This document shows positions 58,374 to 64,000 of a stretch of DNA of 64,000 nt, one piece after another. This DNA is from Rahnella woolbedingensis (GTDB lineage: Bacteria > Pseudomonadota > Gammaproteobacteria > Enterobacterales > Enterobacteriaceae). The notes beneath the pieces are model-generated. The model was given only the letters and a program-made list of their open reading frames with translations. It was not told the DNA's origin and ran no database searches. The stretch is taken from the NCBI RefSeq assembly GCF_003602095.1, contig NZ_RAHH01000001.1:124001-188000 (forward strand), written 5' to 3'. Within the stretch, counting starts at the first letter, position 1, and every line of letters begins with the position of its first letter. The translations under genes were made by a program, and so were the position numbers.

Positions 58374-59117
58374 TCAGCCAACCAGACTGACTTTCATTCC
58401 TGCCTGTTCCAGATGCTGCTGATAGTCTGCAGAGAGTTTATCGTCAGTAATGACCCGGCTGAACGCGCTGACCGGGCCGAGCGGATTGAGATTAATTTGC
58501 CCGAATTTTGAGGAATCCGTCAGGACGATATTTTCCGCCCCTTTCTCAACCACCGCATTTACAACATCGGCGCGCAGCATGTCGCGACCGGTAAAACCTG
58601 TCGCCTGCGTGAAACCGTCAATCCCCATAAACGCCTTGCTGAAATTCATCTGTTGCAGACACAGTCTGGTCAGCGGGCCGACCACGGTCTGACTGGTTTT
58701 CTGATACATCCCGCCCAGCAGAACCACTTCACACGGCATACTTTTCAATAATGACGCCACGTAACTGCTGACGGTAATGACGGTCAGATTCTTTTTGTCA
58801 GCCAGATATTGAGCCAGCAGGGCGATACTGCTGCCGCTTTCGAAAAACACAGTTTCCCCGTCCTGGATCAGTGACGCGGCAAATTTCGCCAGCTTCTGCT
58901 TTTGCGCAAAATTAGACATCATGCGGGTATCAACGTCGTCAGTCTGGATAGCGACGGCAAAACCGTGGGCACGGCGCAGGTAATGACGCTGTTCCAGCTG
59001 AGTCAGATCATGGCGGATGGTGACTTCAGAAACCTGACAAATCTGTGACAACTCAGTGACGCTGATGCGCTGTTTGTCGTTTACCCATTGCAGAATGATT
59101 TGTTGTCTGTCGTTCAT
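58374..59117 (-). CDS. DeoR-family transcriptional regulator
   Basis: 247 residues from ATG 59117. N-terminal DeoR-type HTH (about 3-57, '[40 protein letters not shown]', with the TIRxDL recognition helix) and a C-terminal sugar-phosphate sensing domain (about 75-230) with [13 protein letters not shown]. DeoR regulators usually repress neighbouring sugar genes and are released by a phosphorylated sugar. The gene sits 60 bases downstream of the glycyl radical gene on the same strand, so it probably belongs to its operon and controls it. Confidence 0.88.
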   Translation of the reverse strand: MNDRQQIILQWVNDKQRISVTELSQICQVSEVTIRHDLTQLEQRHYLRRAHGFAVAIQTDDVDTRMMSNFAQKQKLAKFAASLIQDGETVFFESGSSIALLAQYLADKKNLTVITVSSYVASLLKSMPCEVVLLGGMYQKTSQTVVGPLTRLCLQQMNFSKAFMGIDGFTQATGFTGRDMLRADVVNAVVEKGAENIVLTDSSKFGQINLNPLGPVSAFSRVITDDKLSADYQQHLEQAGMKVSLVG

Positions 59118-59177
59118 AATTGCCCAAAAGTAAGGGCGGCCGGAACCGCCCAAAGAAAGAAATATCAGTTGAGAACG

Positions 59178-61610
59178 TTAAAGCGAGTGTTCAGTACGGG
59201 CGATAATATCATCCTGAGCCTCCGGCGATAAGGCCGTAAAGAACGCGGAATAACCGGCCACGCGAACCACCAGGTCACGATAGCTTTGTGGCTCCTCACG
59301 GGCTTTCAGCAACGTCTCGCGGGAAACAATATTGTACTGAACATGCCAGCCGTGATGCTCCTCGAAGAATGTCCGCAGCATCAACATTAACGTCTGGCGG
59401 TCATTTTCGTTTTCCAGCGACGCGGGGTTCAGCTTCTGGTTAAGTAATACGCCGCCCAGAATCGCCTCGGTTGGCAATTTACCCAGCGAGTTAAATACCG
59501 CAGTCGGGCCAAGATGGTCGGTGCCCGATGCCGGACTTGCGCCTTCTGCCAGCGGAGTAAAGGCTTTGCGGCCATCCGGCGTCGCCGTGGTAGCGGCACC
59601 GAAAGGCACGTTAGCAGAGATCGACGATGTACCGGCGTAATACGTTCCCCCCACCGGACCGCGGCCGAAACGGGTATTGTGATAATTCGACAGCTCATCG
59701 ATATAACACTGATACGCGCGCACCAGCAGATTATCCACTGTGTCGTGATCATTGCCGTATTTCTCTGCGCCGTTAATCAGGCGCTGGCGCAGGCGTTCGC
59801 CGTCCAGCCCGGCATAATCCGATGCCAGCGCGTTGGCCAGTTCCTGCTGACCGATAGTTCCCTGATCAAAGACCAGTTTCTTCACCGCTGCCAGACTGTT
59901 ACCCAGATTAGCGATCCCGACCTGCAAACCGGAAACCCAGTCATATTTTGCGCCACCTTGTTTAATGGTTTTGCCACGTTCAATGCAGTCATCGACCAGT
60001 GCGGAACATAAAATATCCTGCGCGTTTTCTTCCAGAACCGTATCGACCACGCATTCGATCTCGATAGATTTGCGGGTGTAATAACGGATCTGTTCATCCC
60101 ACTGAGCAAAAATCTGTTCGAAATTATCGAAATTGCCCTGTGACAACCCGCGTTCCTGTGGCAGGAAACGGGTGTGGCTTTTCGCGTCCTTACCTTGTTC
60201 CAGCGCAGCCAGCATGACGCGGGCAAAGTTGATGAAACTCATGCCGGTGCAGCGGTATCCCCATTTGCCGCCCACAGCGGTTTCGATACAACCAATAGCC
60301 GCATAATCATAGGCATCCTGTTTTTCGACGCCCAGTTTGATGAATTCAGGAATAACGATTTCATCGTTATTGAACGCAGGCATCCCAAAGCCGCAGCGGA
60401 TCACCTGCACGCAGGCGTCGAGGAAATCATGACTCATCCCGGCGTGATAACGCACGCTGAGATTCGGCTGGGTGGAGCGCAGCTGCCCGCAGGACTCCAG
60501 CACCGCGTAAGACAGCGGATTGACCGCATCTGAGGCGATGCCATTGCGTAAAGTCTGACCGCCGATGGTGACGTTCTGATACAGCGGGCTTCCGGCTGAG
60601 GCTTTAGAATGCGTACCGGAGCGGATTTTGTTCACTTCCAGCAGTTTCAGCCAGCAGCTTTGCAGCAGCTCAATCGCCTGACTGCGTTCCAGCGTCTGTT
60701 CCAGTTCCACATCGCGACGGTAGAACGGATACAGATACTGATCCATACGCCCGAATGAAACGGAGTGACCATTGGATTCGATCTGCAAAATCAGCTGAAT
60801 GAAATAGCACAACTGCAATGCCTGCCAGAAATTTTCCGGTGGCCGGTGGGCAATCACATCGCAGTTCGCCGCCATCGCTTGTAACTCGGCACGACGACTT
60901 TCGCGGGTTTCAGAAACAGTCATCTCACGTGCCAGTTCAGCAAAGCGCAGAACATGATCACTGACGGCGTGCAGCGTGATATCAATGGCCTTGAGCAACT
61001 GCTCCTTGTGCAGATCTTCCCAGTCAGTCAGTTGAATGCGGCTGCGGCGTTCATCCACTTTATGACGTAAACCGTCAATACCGAGTTCCAGCAGCAGCGG
61101 GAAATTCACTGCCAGATGGGCGTCGCCGGACGTCATATTCCCTTCTGCTTTCACAATCCCGCTGTCGAGCAGCGCTTTCTGTTCGTCGGTAAACATCCCG
61201 TAGCAGCGGTCCTGAACCGTCTGACCACGCCACCACGGACAAATTTCGTGCAGGATTTTTTTGTTCTCTTCGCTGACGGCAAAACCGGCGCCCGGCCGGT
61301 CTGCCAGCGCATCAATTTCACTTTCGATCCAGCCGACGGTGTATTCCGGGAAAATCGGTGCTGCGCGCACTTCACTGGCCTGATTACCGACGATCAGCTC
61401 ATCATGTTTGATCCAGATAGTGCGTTTGCTCAGATGTTCAGCCAGCGCCAGTGCGCGGCGCACCGCCAGTGGCTTGTCGGCATGTTGCTGATAAATCTGC
61501 GTGTAATGCTGCGCGCGTTCAGTACAGACCGGTGGCTTCACGATATGGATCAGGGCTTCTTTATGAGCGCGGATCCGGGCGGAAAGGGTATTCAGATTCA
61601 GCTGGGTCAT
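59178..61610 (-). CDS. pflF: Glycyl radical enzyme PflF (YbiW), dehydratase-like active site
   Basis: 810 residues from ATG 61610, the same length as E. coli YbiW and very similar over its whole length. The pyruvate-formate-lyase-type barrel has Cys441 in AAIGCIETAVGG and the C-terminal glycyl radical site Gly786 in RVAGYSAFF. The active-site motif is Cys-Ile-Glu (441-443), as in radical dehydratases, not the Cys-Cys pair of true pyruvate formate-lyase. I recall recent work assigning YbiW-type enzymes to 1,5-anhydroglucitol-6-phosphate breakdown, upstream of an aldolase; I cannot verify it here. Six bases separate it from the activase gene. Confidence 0.92.
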   Translation of the reverse strand: MTQLNLNTLSARIRAHKEALIHIVKPPVCTERAQHYTQIYQQHADKPLAVRRALALAEHLSKRTIWIKHDELIVGNQASEVRAAPIFPEYTVGWIESEIDALADRPGAGFAVSEENKKILHEICPWWRGQTVQDRCYGMFTDEQKALLDSGIVKAEGNMTSGDAHLAVNFPLLLELGIDGLRHKVDERRSRIQLTDWEDLHKEQLLKAIDITLHAVSDHVLRFAELAREMTVSETRESRRAELQAMAANCDVIAHRPPENFWQALQLCYFIQLILQIESNGHSVSFGRMDQYLYPFYRRDVELEQTLERSQAIELLQSCWLKLLEVNKIRSGTHSKASAGSPLYQNVTIGGQTLRNGIASDAVNPLSYAVLESCGQLRSTQPNLSVRYHAGMSHDFLDACVQVIRCGFGMPAFNNDEIVIPEFIKLGVEKQDAYDYAAIGCIETAVGGKWGYRCTGMSFINFARVMLAALEQGKDAKSHTRFLPQERGLSQGNFDNFEQIFAQWDEQIRYYTRKSIEIECVVDTVLEENAQDILCSALVDDCIERGKTIKQGGAKYDWVSGLQVGIANLGNSLAAVKKLVFDQGTIGQQELANALASDYAGLDGERLRQRLINGAEKYGNDHDTVDNLLVRAYQCYIDELSNYHNTRFGRGPVGGTYYAGTSSISANVPFGAATTATPDGRKAFTPLAEGASPASGTDHLGPTAVFNSLGKLPTEAILGGVLLNQKLNPASLENENDRQTLMLMLRTFFEEHHGWHVQYNIVSRETLLKAREEPQSYRDLVVRVAGYSAFFTALSPEAQDDIIARTEHSL

Positions 61611-61615
61611 TATTC

Positions 61616-62515
61616 TTATCCTCTTAACTGTGAACATAGCCCTTTTTGTGCGGCGTACTCTTCGGCAAACGTCAGCAGGTCAGGGTCATTTAGCGGCTGG
61701 CGAGAAGCCAGATAAGGTTGCCCGAGCAGGGCGTATTTATTGATGCCAAGCGTGTGATATGGCAAAAAGTGAATGGCTTCGCAGCCAGTTTCCTCCGCTG
61801 CGAAATCGACAATCTGGCGGATGGAAATACGGTCAGCGTTGAAATCAGGAATCAACGGAACGCGCACGATGAGCTTTTGTCCGGCAGCAGAAAGACGACG
61901 GAAATTATCCATAACGCGTTTTACCGAGCCACCGGTCAGGCGTTTAAAAGGTTCACCGGCGACATGTTTTAAGTCCGCCAGCACGAGATCGAGCGCGCCG
62001 AGAGAGGGCTCAATGTATTTCCATGGCACATGCAGACAGGTTTCCACGGCCGTATGCAAACCTTCCTGTTTGCAGCGTTGCAGTAACGTCCGTGCTGTTT
62101 GCGGCTGCATAAAAGGTTCGCCACCGGACAGCGTCACGCCACCGCCGGTACGCTGATAAAAAGGCTTATCACGCAAAATTTGTTGCATCAGTGCATCGAT
62201 CTCCACCTCATCGCCGCACACGCTCAGCGCGCCGGAAGGGCAGGTTTGTTCTATCTGACATAAATCCGCCACAGTAAAACTTTCCTGCCGGACACTGATC
62301 CTGCCGTTTTCAAATGTGACGGCATGAGGAAAAACCTGCGCGCAATAATCACATCCAGCGCTGCACAAGCGGGTATCGAACAAAATATCGTGTCCGGCAG
62401 AACGACTTTCCGGGTTCTGACACCAGGTGCATCCCAGCGAACAGCCTTTGAGAAACACCACCGTGCGGATGCCGGGGCCATCATGTGTGGAATAACGCTG
62501 CACATTGAAAATCAT
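61616..62515 (-). CDS. pflE: Glycyl-radical enzyme activating enzyme PflE (YbiY)
   Basis: 299 residues, radical SAM. The cluster motif CSLGCTWC (Cys25, Cys29, Cys32) matches CxxxCxxC, and a second set of cysteines (51-58, 86-100) marks the ferredoxin-like insert common in activases of dehydratase-type enzymes. 'TLSGGEPFMQP' is the SAM-binding GGE motif. It abstracts a hydrogen from Gly786 of PflF. First gene of the minus-strand unit, transcribed from the divergent region with the FNR site. Confidence 0.94.
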   Translation of the reverse strand: MIFNVQRYSTHDGPGIRTVVFLKGCSLGCTWCQNPESRSAGHDILFDTRLCSAGCDYCAQVFPHAVTFENGRISVRQESFTVADLCQIEQTCPSGALSVCGDEVEIDALMQQILRDKPFYQRTGGGVTLSGGEPFMQPQTARTLLQRCKQEGLHTAVETCLHVPWKYIEPSLGALDLVLADLKHVAGEPFKRLTGGSVKRVMDNFRRLSAAGQKLIVRVPLIPDFNADRISIRQIVDFAAEETGCEAIHFLPYHTLGINKYALLGQPYLASRQPLNDPDLLTFAEEYAAQKGLCSQLRG

Positions 62516-62577
62516 CTCGACACTCCTTTGTGTCTTTTCTTCTTTCGTAATTTACACACTTTCATTCGAAAGTAATT

Positions 62578-62591
62578 TTGATGATGATCAA
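62578..62591. promoter_or_regulatory. Perfect FNR box between pflE and fsaA
   Basis: TTGAT GATG ATCAA is an exact FNR consensus palindrome, 63 bp from the pflE start and 69 bp from the fsaA start. It could control either or both divergent units in the absence of oxygen. Confidence 0.75.
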
Positions 62592-62659
62592 CAAACCTTC
62601 TGCTTGCAGAGGTACACTCTCTGAACTTTGCATTTGCTCACAGGTTTAAGGAGAGAGTT

Positions 62660-63325
62660 ATGGAGTTGTATCTCGATACTGCTGATGTGACTGCGGTCAA
62701 ACGTCTTTCACGAATATTGCCGTTGCAGGGGGTGACCACCAATCCGAGCATCGTGGCGAAAGCGGGTAAACCGCTGTGGGAAGTGTTGCCTGCGTTGCGC
62801 GATGCGCTGGGGGGTAATGGCAAATTATTTGCACAGGTGATGGCGCCTGATGCCGAGCAGATGGTCGCGGAAGCCCTGTTACTGACGCAGCGCGTATCAG
62901 GTTTGGTGGTCAAGATCCCCGTAACCTCTGAAGGGCTGGCCGCGATTAAAAAGCTGAAAGGTATGAATATCCCGACCCTTGGCACTGCCGTTTACGGGGC
63001 AGGTCAGGGGCTGTTATCGGCGCTTGCGGGGGCTGAATACGTCGCGCCTTACGTCAACCGGCTGGATGCGCAGGGCGGCGACGGTATCGCGATGGTCAAA
63101 GAGTTGCAGACCCTGCTGAACCTTCATGCGCCGCAATCCAAAGTGCTGGCCGCCAGTTTCAGAACGCCGCGTCAGGCAATGGATTGTCTGCTGGCCGGTT
63201 GTCAGTCAATCACTCTGCCGGTCGATGTCGCGGAACAACTGCTCGATACTCCGGCGGTGCAGGCGGCAGTTGAAAAATTTGATGCCGACTGGCGTCAGGC
63301 CTTCGGAACCACGTCAATCAGCTGA
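62660..63325 (+). CDS. fsaA: Fructose-6-phosphate aldolase FsaA
   Basis: 221 residues of the small transaldolase family. The Schiff-base Lys85 is in [15 protein letters not shown] and '[23 protein letters not shown]' are typical. It cleaves fructose 6-phosphate to dihydroxyacetone and glyceraldehyde 3-phosphate in vitro; it also uses 1-deoxy sugars and hydroxyacetone, which would suit the product of the neighbouring radical enzyme. ATG 62660 after AAGGAGAG. Confidence 0.95.
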   Translation: MELYLDTADVTAVKRLSRILPLQGVTTNPSIVAKAGKPLWEVLPALRDALGGNGKLFAQVMAPDAEQMVAEALLLTQRVSGLVVKIPVTSEGLAAIKKLKGMNIPTLGTAVYGAGQGLLSALAGAEYVAPYVNRLDAQGGDGIAMVKELQTLLNLHAPQSKVLAASFRTPRQAMDCLLAGCQSITLPVDVAEQLLDTPAVQAAVEKFDADWRQAFGTTSIS

Positions 63326-63356
63326 TCTCTTTTGCAATAACACACCTGCAATACCG

Positions 63357-63390
63357 AACCCGCACAGGCGACTGCTGCGGGTTTTTTGTT
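63357..63390 (+). terminator. Terminator downstream of fsaA
   Basis: AACCCGCA/TGCGGGTT with T-run TTTTTTGTTTTT. Confidence 0.9.
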
Positions 63391-63488
63391 TTTCCGATGT
63401 GAAAACTCCCAAAGAAAAATCTGAAAATGTGATTTCCTACCGAAATTAAATATTGACGATTTAATTTATTAAAACTACCGATCTAAAA

Positions 63489-63509
63489 AATAGAAACATC
63501 GTTTCAATT
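63489..63509 (+). promoter_or_regulatory. KdgR-type operator upstream of kdgT
   Basis: AATAGAAACATCGTTTCAATT keeps the GAAAC-ATC-GTTTC core of the KdgR consensus with one core mismatch. It lies about 90 bp before kdgT, a known KdgR target in pectinolytic enterobacteria. Confidence 0.6.
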
Positions 63510-63595
63510 TATGATTTGAATCACTTTTATCACTCCGAGAAATGGATAACGTAGCGTCATTCCAAAGTCCGTTACATTTAAATCAGGTGAATAAT

Positions 63596-64000
63596 ATGCA
63601 CATTAAAAGAGCGATAGAAAAAATCCCCGGTGGCATGATGTTGGTGCCTCTGTTCCTCGGCGCCCTGTGTCATACCTTTGCCCCGGACTCGGGGAAATAT
63701 TTCGGTTCTTTCACCAATGGCCTGATGACCGGTACGGTGCCTATTCTGGCGGTCTGGTTCTTCTGTATGGGCGCATCGATTAAAATCAGCGCGACCGGCA
63801 CCGTGTTGCGTAAATCCGGCACACTGGTCGTCACCAAAATTGCCGTTGCCTGGATTGTTGCTGCGATAGCCTCACGCTTCATGCCGGAAAACGGCGTTGA
63901 GTTTGGCTTCTTCGCCGGGTTGTCGGTACTGGCGCTGGTTGCGGCGATGGACATGACCAACGGCGGCTTATACGCTTCCGTGATGGAGCAATATGGCACG
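63596..64000 (+). CDS. kdgT: 2-keto-3-deoxygluconate permease KdgT, N-terminal part
   Basis: The gene runs off the right edge after 135 codons. [43 protein letters not shown]... matches KdgT of the KDGT family, an inner-membrane proton symporter for 2-keto-3-deoxygluconate, an intermediate of pectin and glucuronate breakdown. Four hydrophobic segments are visible. ATG at 63596 follows a moderately weak Shine-Dalgarno (CAGGTG). Confidence 0.93.
   Translation, partial: MHIKRAIEKIPGGMMLVPLFLGALCHTFAPDSGKYFGSFTNGLMTGTVPILAVWFFCMGASIKISATGTVLRKSGTLVVTKIAVAWIVAAIASRFMPENGVEFGFFAGLSVLALVAAMDMTNGGLYASVMEQYGT

Overview
The window looks like chromosome of a gammaproteobacterium in the order Enterobacterales. 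The order of its core genes (rssA-rssB, hns-tdk-adhE-ychE-oppABCDF, yciU-clsA, tonB-yciA-yciB-yciC-ompW, the trp operon, rnm-yciO-rluB, btuR-yciK-sohB-yciN-topA-cysB-acnA-ribA-pgpB-lapAB-pyrF-yciH-osmB) is that of the E. coli trp-tonB region. Several differences point away from Escherichia and toward the Serratia/Yersinia/Rahnella side of the order: trpG is a separate gene rather than fused to trpD, ugd plus an epimerase gene sit where E. coli has galU, cobC lies beside btuR, and RluB has a long basic N-terminal extension. A Rahnella-like genome is my best guess, from memory of these genomes and not proven here. No prophage, insertion sequence, CRISPR array or toxin island is visible.

Layout. 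1-2.4 kb: end of an M81 (MlrC-type) peptidase gene and a two-domain peptide/glutathione ABC ATPase. 2.4-2.8 kb: one tRNA-Tyr on the minus strand, with a partial copy of its 3' end 160 bp downstream (an rtT-like trailer). 2.8-9 kb: purU, ychJ, rssA, rssB (RpoS turnover), then a UDP-glucose dehydrogenase and nucleotide-sugar epimerase pair behind a possible RcsAB box. 9-22 kb: hns, tdk, adhE, ychE and the five-gene oligopeptide permease operon. 22-30 kb: yciU, clsA, several small genes (yciY, two small zinc-ribbon proteins, yciI), tonB, yciA, yciB, yciC, a cysteine-cluster protein, ompW and a BON-domain lipoprotein. 30-37.3 kb: trpEGDCBA with promoter/operator, leader peptide, attenuator and terminator all readable. 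37.3-57.4 kb: RNA and cofactor genes, topA, cysB, acnA, ribA, the lipopolysaccharide-control pair lapAB, and pyrF-yciH, with an extra ribbon-helix-helix gene between lapB and pyrF. 57.4-64 kb: the least conserved part, an accessory sugar-metabolism block with an AraD-type epimerase, a DeoR-family regulator, a YbiW/PflF-type glycyl radical enzyme with its activase, FsaA aldolase and the start of a KdgT permease.

How the parts work together. The trp and opp blocks are complete transport or biosynthesis operons. The glycyl-radical block is the most interesting: the enzyme has a Cys-Ile-Glu active-site motif like radical dehydratases, not the Cys-Cys pair of pyruvate formate-lyase; it sits back to back with an aldolase; and a perfect FNR-type palindrome lies between the two divergent units. 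Together these suggest an oxygen-regulated pathway for a sugar phosphate. FNR-type sites also occur before ompW (perfect) and adhE (one mismatch), and a KdgR-type site precedes kdgT.
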